Below are positions 22,213-35,150 of a stretch of 64,000 bases of DNA, one piece after another. Source of the DNA: Callorhinus ursinus (lineage: Eukaryota; Chordata; Mammalia; Carnivora; Otariidae); NCBI RefSeq assembly GCF_003265705.1, contig NW_020312902.1, positions 11,942,093-12,006,092 of the forward strand. Direction: 5' to 3'. Under the pieces are notes generated by a model. The model did not search any database, was not told the DNA's origin, and saw only the letters and a list, made by a program, of their open reading frames with translations. Within the stretch, counting starts at the first letter, position 1, and every line of letters begins with the position of its first letter. A program made the translations under genes and the position numbers.

Positions 22213-24072
22213 GATGCAAATATGGGGATATGCTTTTAGACTGGGCGCTTTCCCTAGAGGTGGAGTTGAGACAACTTGAAATCCATTCCCAAATTGAAAC
22301 CAAATTTATTTCCTCTTCCAAATAACGGGAACTTGGTGAACTGGGTCTCTCTTAAGTAAACAAAGACAACACATTTTCAAAAAGCTCACTGTCATCCTCA
22401 TGACATTTGATATAGAAGAGGCTGGGATGAGAAGGCAGATTTCCAGTCACCTGACAGATCTGCAGCCTGAAATGATATTGGAGGGACTCAGTAAAGGGGA
22501 AGATGAAAAGACCATGAAACCGAAACACTGAAGGGTGTTAATTATTTCAGCATGTGGTCTAATAGGCAACAAATTCAGCAAGATGAGGATTAGCATAATG
22601 TAATGAGACCAGAATTAAGGAACCACAAAACTGGAGAGAGAGTAGTGAATATTTTTCACATAGGCAACAACAGATCAGTGTACGGATGACTGAAAGGCCA
22701 ATCAGATACCATATTCTCTTAGAATTGGCCCCCATTTTTAATGCAGAGAATGCCTCTGAGGCAGGAGTGTCATAAAAGCCAAGATATTTCATAGATATTT
22801 CTCTGTGTGTCAGGATATTTTCTTTCGTTATATAATTCACACTTCTTAGGGAAAATGGGACTTTTTTAAAAAGACAAATTAAATCCCATTTGCAAATGGA
22901 TCAGTAATGCCAAGTTGTCAGAATTTTAAAACCTGTGAGAAAAGATGGAAGACATTTGCTTCACAATTACTGGAATTTGGGTGACATCACTGGGTGCTAA
23001 TTGCTTCTTCACAATTGAATAAGGGGCTTGTTGAAATTGATTTAGTTGGATTTAACACACAGTCCAAGAGCAGATAAATGGAAATGATGTGCTCTATAAA
23101 GGAGGCGCTATTAAGAGAAGCAGATTGTTGTTCATGATGGGACTTCATACAATGGGCATAAAGAGGTTAAAATAGGCATAAGGAGGTGATGAACACTTAC
23201 AAGCCAGGAATAATGGAGTCATGTCCTAGAAGACAAATGACAATTTATAATGTACTTTTGAGATCTTAATGAGGAATTCATAGGCATTTCAAGCCAAGTG
23301 TCATTATTTTCCTTTCCTTTAAAAAACATATTAATGTTGCATGGGTCTTTGAATATTCCTACCAAGTTTTCTCTTTCTGATCAATTTCCATAATAAGGGC
23401 ATCTACAATGATGGTCAAAGCAGTGGGGATGAGATTTTCATATTCTTACCTTTTTCCAGAAGATACTGTACTGGGATATGCTTTATTGCAAGAAAGGGGA
23501 TGTATTAAATTGTTCTTTATTTTCTTTCTAGAGTGATTATGGATCATCATGCAATGGGCCCATCAGGTTTTCTAAGGGATTATTTTAGTGTGCAATCCTA
23601 TTTGGGACAATACTGAAAAATTTACAATAGCCTCTGTGCAAGGCTTGGCAGCAGAAACTAGGAAATGAACTCAAGAGGAAAGCTCTTTTTCTTATCAATG
23701 TATCTCACACTTCATGTCCTTTCTTTTCATATTCTGGAGGATGAGGCATTTGGGGAAATTCATTACATCATGTGTGTGTAGTTCTTACACCAGAATGAAT
23801 GTACAAGGAAGACTTCTGGCAGTTCTTTCTGAGATACACTAAAGAGATGGTCAGAATGTCCCCAGAGATTTCTCAGGCTAGATAAAACTTGTAGAGTAGT
23901 AATCTGGGTCTCTGCTTGCCTTTGAAGTTTTGCATATTTTTTAAATTATGAGCAGTGTACCCTTTTATGAGCTTAGGGTAGAGTCATTCTCCAGCTTGCA
24001 TCATGTGTTTAAAGTTAGCATGCTTGCCTTCCTTTCTTCTTTTGCTCCTTCCTTACTCCTTCCCACTTTCTC
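22213..24072. other. Unassigned stretch with candidate regulatory block
   Basis: No repeats or genes recognised. The block 22860-23110 carries a 14-bp POU/octamer-like palindrome and CRE-like and TAATTG cores; see findings. Confidence 0.4.
22886..22899. promoter_or_regulatory. Octamer-like palindrome
   Basis: CCATTTGCAAATGG is a perfect palindrome containing ATTTGCAAAT, a form POU-domain factors can bind. It lies in repeat-free DNA next to TGACATCA (22981-22988) and TAATTG (22998-23003). Function is inferred only. Confidence 0.35.
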
Positions 24073-24153
24073 TCCTTCCTTCCTTCCTTCCTTCCTTCCT
24101 TCCTTCCTTCCTTCCTTCCTTTCTTCCTTCCTTCCTTCCTTCCTTCCTTCCTC
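24073..24153. repeat. (TTCC)n microsatellite
   Basis: Roughly twenty TTCC units with one TTTC interruption at 24119-24123. Likely length-polymorphic. Confidence 0.95.
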
Positions 24154-24601
24154 CACCAGGCATCAGATGACTTAAGAAACTAATGGCAACTGTAGATCAA
24201 ATAATCTGGGAATTAGGGTAGTGCATTATTTTGTATTCTTTTGTTGCAGGCAATGGAAACTAACAATTTTGAACTTCACAGGAGCCCTGTGATTCTGGAG
24301 AATCTGTGAATTTTAGGAAATCCTCCAACCCTTTTCTGTTCTGGGAAACAGTTTAAAAAACAACCTATGCCCATAGAACTTAAATAGACTCATGGATACT
24401 CCTCTCGCTTACTTATGACAAGACCAGATACAGACATTCCAAATTCCTATTCCTTTTGTCTCCTAAATGTTGAGCTGAAATGCTTGTCCCCACTGATCAA
24501 CTGGAACAAAATGCTCATTCACCAAATTTGGTTACGTTTCTTTCCTTCCTCAGGTGCCAAACTTTGGCCAACCCTCAGCTTGAGTCTTCAACCAGCTTCT
24601 T

Positions 24602-24785
24602 TTTTTTTTTTTTTAAAGATTTTATTTATTTATTTGAGAGAGAGAGAATGAGAGATAGAGAGCACGAGAGGGAAGAGGGTCAGAGGGAGGAGCAGACTCC
24701 CTGCCGAGCAGGAGCCCGATGTGGGACTCGATCCCGGGACTCCGGGATCATGACCTGAGCCGAAGGCAGTCGCCACCCAGGCGCC
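24602..24785 (-). repeat. Can-SINE, young copy
   Basis: Antisense copy with a 15-base T run, AAAGATTTTATTTATTTATT, body and head CCACCCAGGCGCC. Exact duplications CTTCAACCAGCTTCTT lie at 24586-24601 and 24786-24801. The tRNA-like head has a small deletion before CCACCCAGG compared with the other copies. Confidence 0.97.
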
Positions 24786-24801
24786 CTTCAACCAGCTTCT
24801 T

Positions 24802-26694
24802 AACAGCCCTCAGAGAATAGGCTGCTCTCAGGGTAAACCATTCTCTAATCTACTACCCACCAAGCCAGCCTTTCCCCACACTTTTCTATGCCTGATTCTT
24901 TCCAAACTGGTTTATAGCTCTCTATAAAAGAAAATTTTTTTGCCCAACCTTTGAGAACACTTGCATATCTTATGGTCTGAGCATTCTCCTTATTGAAACA
25001 GTCCCTTTGCTACCTCCCATTCCTTGCAATAATCCTTTTTTTTTTTTTTGAATAGTCTCTCCTTACTAAATCCAGATTTTTAGTTTTTAATTTTTTTTTT
25101 TTAATTTGACAAAAGCTTGCAGAGAAAATCGAAAGAAGGTATGGAGCAGCTCAAGGACATAAAGTAGCTAATTGAATAAATAGATCTTAGAAAGGACAAA
25201 CTCTAGGTAGAAATAACCAGACTCAATGGAAAGTTGGTTTAGATCTCCAGAGTTGGGAGTGATCAGCTCCATCCATTTCTTGCCCTTACGTTATTCCTCT
25301 CAAAAGATAAATTCCAGGGACAGAGAGTTAGCCCTGCCTGACCCAAGTTACTAAAGGGCATGTTGGGTTCCCCGATGGGAAGTCCCAACAATAGCATATA
25401 TAATGGAGGAAAGGTGATTTCTCAGATAAAAGCTGTGAACCTGGTCCAAAATAGGAGTGAAATGTTGAGTAGGTGGAGACAACAGTGGTTTATTATAGGA
25501 ATGATACTTCCCTAGAAAGCTTAGCATGTTTAGAATTTCTACAAAAACAAAATATATGAGAAAATTACAGATGGGGATATCCATATAAATGCAGCTCTAT
25601 GCCAAAAATTCTCATGGCTAATCTGCAAAGTAGCCACTTGGTGTCACTTTGATATATATTTTTTAATTCTTTGTCAAGCAGAAATATTAACAGTTATAGT
25701 TAAACAAATTCTCTTTATATCATTATATAACCTATATCTCAGGAGCCCCACTTGGGGCGCAGTAGCAGGGGAAGTCATTAAGGTACAGCTGACTCTTTGT
25801 AACTAACCTGATCAATGTGTTTATATAAAAAAAGATACAATGTCTTCTAAGACTTCCTGACAATCTTCAGTTTTATAAGCTACTCTGCAGAACCATTTCT
25901 CTCTAGCCTCACATTTTGTCTCATTTATTTTGGCAGTGTACAGGCATGGGCTAAATCATGGGAGCTTTCTCCTCACCAAAAGGCATGTTATGTTTCAGAT
26001 ATTTAATAACTAAGCTAAAGTTTGGTCTATAAGATTGAGCCTCATTCTTTTAGTCAAAAAGCAATTCACTTCAAGAAATCTCCTCTGTGTGTGTATGCAT
26101 GTGAGAGAGAGAGGGGGAAGGAGGAAGAGAAACAGAGAGGGAGAAGGAGAAAGGGAGAGGTATTTAAAAAGGACTAAGTGCTGTTTTAGACCGGGCAGGG
26201 TGTCATTAAGACTTACATAGAAATCACAACACATTTTTAATCTAGGGAAGCTACTAGAGCTGTAACTCAGCTGAGCCTGGTAGTTATTTTCATGTTGACT
26301 GAAATGTCCTTCATTTCTAAGGTGCTTATGGTATGAGAAGTCAGGGTTCATTGTGGCTGATTCGCAGACCATATGAATCAGCTGATTCATGAAACAGCTA
26401 GTTTATTGTTCAGATATAATAGTCAGCAAACAGAGCCATGAGGAAAACAAAACAAATTAAAATAAAACAACAAAACAATACAAATTCACCGCCACCACAT
26501 TTCCGTAGGACAACCTAGAGGAGAAAGAATGATTAGCTTTAGAAAAAGGTCACATTTACTTATGGGACTTCCAGAAAGTGGAAAGCACAACACTAACATT
26601 CATAATAGAGACTCAGTAAACTCTTACAAATGGATTAAAGCATTTAATAAAGCTTTATTATAAAGCAAACAATACTACCATAATTTCTTCTGCA
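24802..26694. other. Unassigned stretch
   Basis: T runs near 25037-25050 and 25090-25104 and a purine-rich GAGAGG tract at 26101-26160 are low complexity. No gene recognised. Confidence 0.35.
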
Positions 26695-26940
26695 AGTAGA
26701 GACTTTGAACCTAAACTTCTTGGTTCAAATACTGGTCCCACCTTTTGCTAAATGTATAACCTTAGAGAAGTTACTTAAAATCTCTGTCTGAGACTCTGCA
26801 CCTGGCAAACACTTGGGGATAACAATAGCTACTTCATTGTTTGTTTCTGAGAAGATTAATTATGTTAATATAGCATAGAATGCTTAAGAACGTCTGTCAC
26901 ATAGTAAATTTCCACTAAATGCTAGCTGTTTTGTTTTTTT
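26695..26940 (+). repeat. MIR SINE remnant
   Basis: Near full-length MIR order: 'ttggttcaaatactggtcccacc', 'aaccttagagaagttactta', then 'cacatagtaaatttccactaaatgctagc' at the 3' end. Confidence 0.7.
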
Positions 26941-27104
26941 ATTATTGTTAACCTATTAGAATGCACATGTAACAATAATATTCGCTTTGGAAAAGTCAGT
27001 TTCTCTGAATCTGAATTGCCTTTCTTATAATGGCAAACTTTGAACCATTGATCTCTATATGTGATTGTGATTATTTCTAGTTTACAGGGCCATTTCAAAA
27101 TATG

Positions 27105-27235
27105 ACATCATGCAACCTTCACAACAATAGTAGGAGATAGAAGAGGCAAGTAAGAAGACTGTTTTCCATTTTGTGGACAAGACAGTGGGAGCTCAGAGAG
27201 ATTAATTGTCTTGCCAAAAGTCACTGTAACACTAT
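27105..27235 (-). repeat. MIR SINE remnant
   Basis: Reverse orientation MIR: 'cattttgtggacaagacagtgggagctcagagag' and 'ttgtcttgccaaaagtcac' correspond to the antisense of the MIR core. Confidence 0.65.
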
Positions 27236-27371
27236 GACTTCAATGCAATATATGTGGCATAAACTCCTGTACACTTTGTAGCATGATTTCTAGAATCTCC
27301 CCAAACATAAAGATGTTTATAGAGTTTCTGGCTTGTTGAAACTTTGAAGTTAATGGGCAGGCAGTCTCTCA

Positions 27372-27376
<5 letters not shown>

Positions 27377-27403
<27 letters not shown>
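27377..27403. repeat. (CT)n microsatellite
   Basis: Thirteen or so uninterrupted CT units. Confidence 0.95.
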
Positions 27404-28689
27404 GATTGCATAGTAGCTGCAGACCTATAGAATGTTATCATATTACAGTTTACTTAAGTCAGTTTGAACATGCAACCTTGATGTATTACATTGCACCCAT
27501 GTAATTCTGTTCTGGTTTACAGAGAGCCACTCATTTTCATTTGCATTCTGCCAAAGCAATTATTGTGCCAATACCTTTGGTGTCAGGTGATGTGGTGATG
27601 AAGCCAGGGCATGACTCAGTCACCTGCTGTGGGATAAAATAGCTGGAGGTCTTTAAGAAATGTGTTCAGCTTAACTTCTAATGTCATGGTTCTTCCTAAT
27701 AGCATGGATTACAATGCCAAAGCCTTTTGCATTGGTTTATTAACCTGTCAGAGGCATATCTATGAATAATAATGAAGTCAGGAGATGATATTACCTTGCT
27801 GCATGAAAGGAGTGTTGAAGAGCTTTTCCAGCCCTCACTTCCATCCTGTAGAATGTAATACTGCACCCACACTCTTCCCAACCCCTATGCTTCTTTCCTT
27901 GCTGCCTCGAATCCCCTCAACAACTCAATGCCAGTGTCCAACAACCAACCAAATAGTAGAATTAGATTATCAACAATAACTTGTTATAAGAAAGGGTTTC
28001 TTTAGTTCCTCAACAGTACAGGTGTGCTCTCTGTCAGTGGGGATTTCAATAACAGTGTCAGTTACACTGACAGAACAAGCCCAGATTGGCAGGAAATGTC
28101 ACACATCAGCTTCTCAAGGCTCTATGAAAGCTTTTATGTATCATTATTCACCTTTAAATAAAATACAGCTAAAGCTGACACTCAAGTTTGTAATGAGATG
28201 AACACTATTGATGTTTTCTGTATAGTAAGGCAGGGAACACACTCTGAAAATTCCCAGAAAGAAAAGCAATCATTTTTAGTGTGAAATAGCAGTCATCAGA
28301 ATATTGAAGTGGATATTGGGTATCCGCTTCATTCAGCCCTTGGCTAGACACTGTGTGGGAGACTTAGAATAAGCAAATGAAGCAGAGTTGCCTTTTAGGA
28401 CTTCATCACTTCTCTAGGGAGGTGAAACGTATATACTGGAAATAATTTTTTAAAATCATAAATGAACTGAATGCTTAACTGAACATAGGCAAGTGTATGC
28501 AAGTGGATGATAAAGGGAATGCATATTTTGAGTGATCAGGAAGAGAACACCTATGGAGGAAAGAACTGTGCCCACGAGGAGAGATTAAATCAATTCCTTC
28601 CTGACCATCTAACATACAGAAGGCTATGTGCTAAACATTTTTTTATAGAGGATGGGGGAAGAATAAGGGTATCACCATGAGGAATACCT
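27404..28689. other. Unassigned stretch
   Basis: No gene or repeat family recognised. Confidence 0.35.
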
Positions 28690-29165
28690 AGGTAAATTGA
28701 ATGGATGGTCCCAATTTTTCACTTTCCCAAAATAGAATTCTACATCTACACTCATACCTGGTGTGTGGTTGGGTGTATATACATCCTTTCCCTTTGGTGG
28801 TGGCCATGTGACTTCCTTTGGCAAATGAGTTGTTACTGGATGTGATGGGAGCAGAAGCATGGCATGCACTGGCATTGTTGAACTCACTCTTGTGTCTTTA
28901 AATCTGCTGCATGAAACAAGTTGCTGAAATATGTCCCCCTCTACCCAGACCTGAGAAGGAACATACATGGAGCAGATCCACGCCCAACACTCAACTGTAT
29001 CCTTGAACAGCTGGGCTCCATTATGCAAAAGCACAACTCCCCAGCAGAGCTCATTTGAGATCAGCTAATTTATTTTTAAACTGACCGACAGTAGGAGAAT
29101 AAATGTTTGTTATAAGCCACTAAGATATTGGAGTTTTTTGCTACCCAGTAAAAACTGACTGAGAA
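28690..29165 (-). repeat. Ancient LTR-like repeat (MaLR-related?)
   Basis: The right end, 'aataaatgtttgttataagccactaagatattgg...ttgctacccagtaa', has the layout of an antisense mammalian MaLR/ERVL-type LTR start (gctgcagtaacaaa...cagtggcttaaaacaaca...). The inner ~400 bases carry a 120-codon minus-strand frame without recognisable domains, treated as chance. The subfamily was not determined. Confidence 0.45.
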
Positions 29166-29472
29166 AAACAGAAAATAGAAATTCAGGTTGCCCCCATATA
29201 AATTTGAATCTAGAGGGGAAATAATGGTTTGTTTAAATAACTGTCCTATTAAATGACTGCCCTATTCAGTAAACAGGATAAGTGTCTTAAAAGTAGTATA
29301 AAGTATGCTGGGGAAGTGGTGTCACAGAGGAGGTGAGAGGCCTCATGTTTACAAAGACTCTGTGAAAGGGATAGCAGTACTCTTGAAAGGAGGATAAGAT
29401 TTGATCAGATTGTGGGGAGACAAGGGAAGCAAGGAGAAAGTATCTGGTGTAAGCACCTGACAGTTGCTTGCC

Positions 29473-29492
29473 TTTTTTTTTTTTTTTTTTTT
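29473..29492. repeat. Poly(T) tract
   Basis: Twenty consecutive T followed by CCCCC. No retrogene body was recognised next to it. Confidence 0.8.
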
Positions 29493-30124
29493 CCCCCTTG
29501 GTAACACCAGTGCCTGACATTAAGGCTTTTCTCCTCATCCACTTCCAACACAGCTCTCCCCAAAAAACACTTTGCCAGGTATGGGTCTAGAAAAATAGCC
29601 AGGCTTCCTCTGCTGAAGTTTCTTGTTTTAGAGATCTCTGGTTGACTTAGTAACTGACCATTTGATTGCTTGTTTTTCCCTTCCCAATCAAGTTTTACAT
29701 TCACCAATAAAGAGTGCACTTGAGAAACCCAGAGGAAAACTGCCTCCCATAAAAACAGAATGCAGGGCTTGTACGTGCATGTGTGGGCTCTCTATCTGCA
29801 GCCCTGCTGTGGGGCCCTAGGTATGCAGCATACCCTCCAAGACTTGTGAGTAATAAGACTTGTTTTTTTCTTTTTTATCCTCATTTATTTGATGGTCATG
29901 GCCGAGGTGTGTCTTGCATTCACAGTAAGAAGCACGAGGGCTGGTCCAGTTGCAACATTGGCTGTGAAGGAGGAAATACGTGTCTGGGGGTTCCTGGGCT
30001 TAGGTGAGTGCCCCCAGGCATTTCTAGACAATAATGTCACTGTGGAAAGGCTGAAGCCGGGGCACGAAGTAGTATCTCAGTTTGTAAGGTGGAATCCACT
30101 GTGGAAAGAAAGTGTATATGGGGT

Positions 30125-30410
30125 GATGTGTTTGATTTTTATCTCTGTTATAATGATTTATCCCAAATTTAGTGACTTAAAACAATACTATCATCTGGTT
30201 GTGTAGGTCGAAGTCTGGGTGCAGCCTCATGTAGCTGGGCTTTCTTCTTGGAATCTCACAAGGCTGTAATAAAGGAAGGCAGAGCAGTATCCTTTTCTGA
30301 GGCTCTGGGCATGTACCCACAACCAAGCTCACTCAGTGTGTTGGCCAGATTCAGTTCCTTGCAGTTGTAGGACTGAGGTCCGGTTTCCTTGCTGGCTGTT
30401 AGCCCGGGAA
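30125..30410 (+). repeat. MLT1-type LTR remnant
   Basis: Plus-strand order typical of an older MLT1 LTR: 'tttatcccaaatttagtgacttaaaacaa', 'tctcacaaggctgtaat', 'ggccagattcagttccttgcagttgtaggactgaggtcc', 'ttccttgctggctgtt'. It is a solo LTR fragment of a MaLR (ERVL-related) element with no internal region. Confidence 0.7.
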
Positions 30411-31768
30411 CCGACATTTGCTCTCAGTGCCTGCCTCCCTCCTCTCTTGCTGTGGCAACTGGGTTAGTGGGTGGCTTTTCTCATCCTTCCTTTCCCTCCA
30501 ACTGCCTTTTTTGCTTTCCCATTCTGCATTTTTATAATGTATGAAATGTAGAGTTCTGCAGAACATCAGCCCATTTTGTTTGGGAGAAGGTGCAGGAGAC
30601 ACAAGTTCCAGTTGCCGGGTTATTGTAATTGTCACGGTCGTCTTAATAGGATATAATCTTGTTTTTAGTAGTAAATATAGCAAGAGGGACAGTTATGAAA
30701 GTCCACCAGGGTCAAATGTAAAAGATTTTGGCTCCTGAGTAATTAAGCTGGAAATTAAGGGAGGAGAGTGAGGTCAGGAATGGCTGGGATTCCGGGATTC
30801 CAGGCACAGGTAGTTAGGAAGCAAGTACTGCTATGATGGAAACAGGGAACAAAATGCATGTGAAGAAGGTTAAGGTTTGTTTGCACGGTTTGAGAGGAGC
30901 TGCCCAACCCGCAGGTGGGGATATAACCTGGGCTAGAGACCCTGCAGCTATCTGCAATGAGATGAATGCCAAAGTTTGGGGGCACATGCGACTGGTGAGA
31001 GACTGGGGCGGGACCGCAAGGAGAGGCTGAGAACAAACTTTGAAAAATGTTTGCATCTTGTGAGTGGGAATAGGAACAGAGTCCAGTGATGGAAACTGAG
31101 AGAGAACAAAGTCCTAGAAGAGAGAGAAGGAAAATCCAGAGCCAAAGAGGTGGAGAGAAGTTTAAAAAGGAAATGATCAGTGATGTAAACTGCAGAAAAA
31201 TTAGTTTATTCCCATCTTTGGCAAGCATGAGAAGTTGACCAGAAACCAATTTACTCTAACAGATGGGGAAAAAGATCTCAAGCACATGATGATCTCAACA
31301 TTGTGGAAAACACATGTGGCTGTGGTTTTAACTGTGCCTTTCATTTGCAAAAACTCCCAACTGGTACCCACTAAAAGACCCTAATAAACAAAAATTTCTT
31401 GGCTTTAAAATACCTAGATAATTCAGGAAATGGCAAGGAAAGAAAATTTAGTTTCCTTTTCATTGGCTATTATGGGGAAAAGTTTTCCCTAAAAAGCATT
31501 CTTTCATTTGCCAAAAAAAGGGAGACAGTGATCTTTTCCCAGGAAATGACACTTTCAGAGTGGAATGGCCTGTTTTCAGCATGTCACATGTTAGTGTCTG
31601 GCAATTAATTCTGATGTTGAAAAAATGATTAGAGAAAAGAGAAAGCACAGAACCCCTCTCCTAAATTGTATGAAGCTCCGAAGTAGCACCCACCCACCCT
31701 CAAATCAAATGTGCTCCAGAATAAAAGTAAAAATTAAAGAGACATAGCTATTGATTATGGAGGGGGAA
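30411..31768. other. Unassigned stretch
   Basis: Frames of up to 164 codons at 30755-31249 occur on the minus strand, overlapping shorter ones in other frames. They have no domain, no clear start context and no poly(A) evidence. Probably chance openness in locally purine-rich DNA. Confidence 0.35.
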
Positions 31769-31781
31769 AATGCTTGGACCC

Positions 31782-31988
31782 TTTTTTTTTTTTTAAAGAT
31801 TTTATTTATTTATCTGAGAGAGAAAGCACGTGGGCTGCACACAGAAGCAGGGCAAGGGGTGGAGGTAGAGGGAGAAGCAGACTTCCCACTGAGCAGGGAG
31901 CTCTGACACAGGCCCGATCCCAGGACCCCTGGGATCATGACCTGAGCCGAAGGCAGACGCTTGACCAACTGAGCCACCCAGGTGCCCC
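31782..31988 (-). repeat. Can-SINE
   Basis: Antisense copy with a T run, AAAGATTTTATTTATTTATC, body and head GAGCCACCCAGGTGCCCC. A diverged duplication (about AATGCTTGGACC at 31769-31780 against AATACCTGGAAT at 31989-32000) suggests an older insertion than the perfectly flanked copies. Confidence 0.93.
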
Positions 31989-33302
31989 AATACCTGGAAT
32001 CTTATTTACATCTAATTTAAACATTTTTATTGTAGAATTGTTCAAATGAAATATCTTGCATTTTCTGTCTCCACCCTGCCCCCAAGAGAGTCTATGAATT
32101 GATATATTTACCTGTGTAAGTATTTACAGCACAACCTCAGCTTCCCATACTTGGATCATTTATAGTCCCTTATTTTTGGTAGGGAGAGTCAGACATCTTA
32201 GCAGTTCAATAAAAATGTCTCCAGTCAACATTGGAGACACTTGGCCAATACAGGAGAAACTCCTGTTCTTCCCACTTCACTGGGGTTTGAGAGGGCTCCA
32301 TGGAGGAATGATGTTCATACTGATTGCATTTCCCTGGGACTTGCTAAATGGGGTTCAGTTTAGGTGAAACTGACTCTTGTCCCTCCCTGTCCCCATAGGG
32401 CTTCAGCTTCTAGAAAATCTTGCCTGAACCTGAGTGGATATGTGTTCACAAGCTGATTGATTAATTGCACATGCCCTGGAGCATCTGATTTTGTTCTCCC
32501 ATGTCTGTAACCCTCTCCCTCAAGTGATGCCTGATGACCAAGAACCCACTGGAACATATCACAGCAGTGCTATTCTTTCTACATTGTGGTGTGGCCTCCA
32601 GAACTACCTCCTGATGGTCTGAGCTGCTGGCTCCATGCAGAAAGGGGAGAAGAGCTCTTCTCCAGAGGCTGTCCTGCTTGTGTTTGTATGCAAACAGGTC
32701 TTTAAGCTGGTCCCTGCGGTTGTTTTCACAGGGCTCAGAGACTCAGTTCATCTAGCTAAAAATAGCTTCCACACTATGCTGTTCATCAGTTTGCCATAGA
32801 GCTCCCAGGTACCTGTAAACTACCTCCGCTTTCTCAGGCCAAACCAAAACTTAACACACAAATGCATAATTTTCAGCCCATTAACCTATTTGCGGGATAT
32901 GTTTCAATTTCATTTTTTTGGATCAAGCTATCTCTGATAGCAAGATATGATCATAAAAGTATGAAATGTATATCTGTATCCATGTCTATAAAATGGGGAA
33001 AATAACATAATACTGACTACAAAAGGATAAAAAAAGGTTTTTTGTATAAATTATAAAATTGAATGTGATAAAATTGAAGACAAGTGAGATATCAGTAAAA
33101 TCAAATTTGCTAACATTTACAAGGCAAAGTATTAGTATACTGATACATAAGAGTTCTTGTATAAACAACCCAAAAGAAAATAATTTTAAATAACAATAAA
33201 TCAAAGAAGAAATATAGCTGATAAGTTTATGAAAACATATCCAAATATGCCAATAATTTAAGTATTTAAAATTAAGTATTTGTCATTAAATATGCAAAAT
33301 TA
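31989..33302. other. Unassigned stretch
   Basis: AT-rich from about 32940. No gene recognised. Confidence 0.35.
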
Positions 33303-33490
33303 GGGGCGCCTGGGTGGCTCAGTCGGTTGAGCGACTGCCTTCGGCTCAGGTCATGATCCTGGAGTCCCGGGATCAAGTCCCGCATCGGGCTCCCTGCTCA
33401 GCGGGGAGTCTGCTTCTCCCTCTGACCCTCTCCCCTCTCGTGCTCTCTATCTCTATCTCATTCTCTCTCTCAAATAAATAAATGAAATCT
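33303..33490 (+). repeat. Can-SINE, young copy
   Basis: Complete plus-strand copy starting GGGGCGCCTGGGTGGCTCAG with tail CAAATAAATAAATGAAATCT. Exact duplications TAAATATGCAAAATTA lie at 33287-33302 and 33491-33506. The most consensus-like copy in the window. Confidence 0.97.
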
Positions 33491-33774
33491 TAAATATGCA
33501 AAATTACATTATACATTATATAATGTATGTATGTATATAATGTATATAATGCCTATAACGTACAATGGTTACAGTGAAGGAGAACCATCTTTTATGACTT
33601 TTGGGAGTGCAATTTGTTTTAAGTACAACTTCCCTGGAAGTGATCTTAACCTATTCATACACTTTCACCTAGTAATTACATATCTACTGCAAAATCAGAT
33701 GAACACAAACTGTAGTGTTATTTAGAATGTTCCAAATTGAAACTAGTGTAAGTATTTAACAATATTAGGTTGGC

Positions 33775-34190
33775 CATTGTACTTGTTGAGTATGGATACT
33801 GTAACAAATTACCACAAACTTGGTGGTTTAGAGGAACAGAAATCTCTCAATCTGGAGGCTAGAAGTCTGAAATCAGTGTGGGCAAGGCTTTAGGGGAGAA
33901 TTTGTTTTTTGTGTCTTCTATCTTCCAGTGGCTGATGGAAATCCTTGATTTGTGGCTGCATCATTCCAGTCTCTGCCTCCATGGTCATGTTGTGTCCTTC
34001 TTTCTCTGTATGTGTCCTTCTAAGGACACTTGTGGCTGGATTTAGTGCCTACCTGGTAATCCAGGATGATATCCTAAACTTAATAACATCTACAAAGGAC
34101 CCTTTTTCCAGATAAGGTAATATTCTCAGGTTTCAGGGTTTCTGATAGGAATATATCTTTTTTGAAAACCACTATTCAACTCACTACTGC
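33775..34190 (+). repeat. MLT1-type LTR remnant
   Basis: Plus-strand MaLR LTR features in order: 'ctgtaacaaattaccacaaacttggtggttta', 'ctggaggctagaagtctgaaatca', 'aaggacacttgtggctggattta', 'ggtaatccaggatgatat', 'gaccctttttccagataaggt', 'aaccactattcaactcactac'. Solo LTR without internal sequence. Confidence 0.75.
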
Positions 34191-34984
34191 TATTAAGTTT
34201 TGGTATATCCATTTGTTGAAATATATAGTCATTGAAAACACATTTAAATGGCATGAGGAAATGACCTCAAAAATATTAAGTAAATATAGGAAGATAGAAT
34301 TGTATATGCTCTAAAATTTCAATTTTGCAGAAAGAAAAAAAATCCCACGAACACACATAAAAAGGAAGTGGAAGGAAAAATTTATATTCTGATGTACCAA
34401 AATACTTTTCAAGTTTGTCTTTTTCTGAATGGTGGGATTTAAGTTTGCTTTTATTTGCTTTCAGCATTTTTCATTGACAATGCGCATGAGTTTATTTTAT
34501 AACAAGTTGGTTTTATTCTGTTAAAGAAGAGAATAAAAGACAAGATGTAAAATATTAAAACTGATAAGAACAAGGAGATATTTCACTAAAGTAACCAACT
34601 GCAAGTAAAAATACATTTATTTTCTGTGTACTTGTAATAAATTACAAAATACAGTAGGAAAGAAATCTAATACTCTTTTAAAAGTTCAAATAAAAACCGT
34701 ATTGTAATTACATGGAAGAAATTAAAAATAAAAACGCTACTGAGAGACAAAAAAATTGGGAAGTGGAGACCTAGTCTGCATTATTTGATGGGGATGTGAT
34801 ATTGTAAAATGCTATATCCCTCAATTGCATAACAAGTTAGCAAACGAGAGAGCAAAGTCATCAGAGATACTGGCACCCAGACCAGGGAAATGTTTCTGCC
34901 ATCACAATGAGGTTCAGGGAAAACATTTGATGATCTAAACGTGCTGCTAAGGCAGAATCCTCAACCCTGCTCTCAAGGTGCAAG
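34191..34984. other. Unassigned AT-rich stretch
   Basis: No gene or repeat family recognised. Confidence 0.35.
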
Positions 34985-35150
34985 TGTTAAGGCTTGAGTA
35001 AATCATTTCTTTTGGCTGAGTCAGTTTACTTATCTGTAAAATGGGGAGCATAGAACCATTGACTTTCAGGGCTTATTGTGAGAGTCCATCAATGCAACAG
35101 GCATGGAAGTACTCAGTAACTGTAAAGAACTCTGTAGAAGTTACTGCTCT
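34985..35150 (+). repeat. MIR SINE remnant
   Basis: 'gtcagtttacttatctgtaaaatggggagc' is the MIR core, followed by a degenerate 3' end. Confidence 0.65.

Noticed and set aside
23948..24175. 75-codon plus frame with a Ser/Phe/Leu/Pro repeat
   Set aside because: Translation of the (TTCC)n microsatellite.
28672..29034. 120-codon minus frame
   Set aside because: Lies in an ancient LTR-like repeat and shows no recognisable protein family.
30755..31249. 164-codon minus frame
   Set aside because: No domain, no splice or poly(A) context; overlapping frames of similar length on both strands point to composition.
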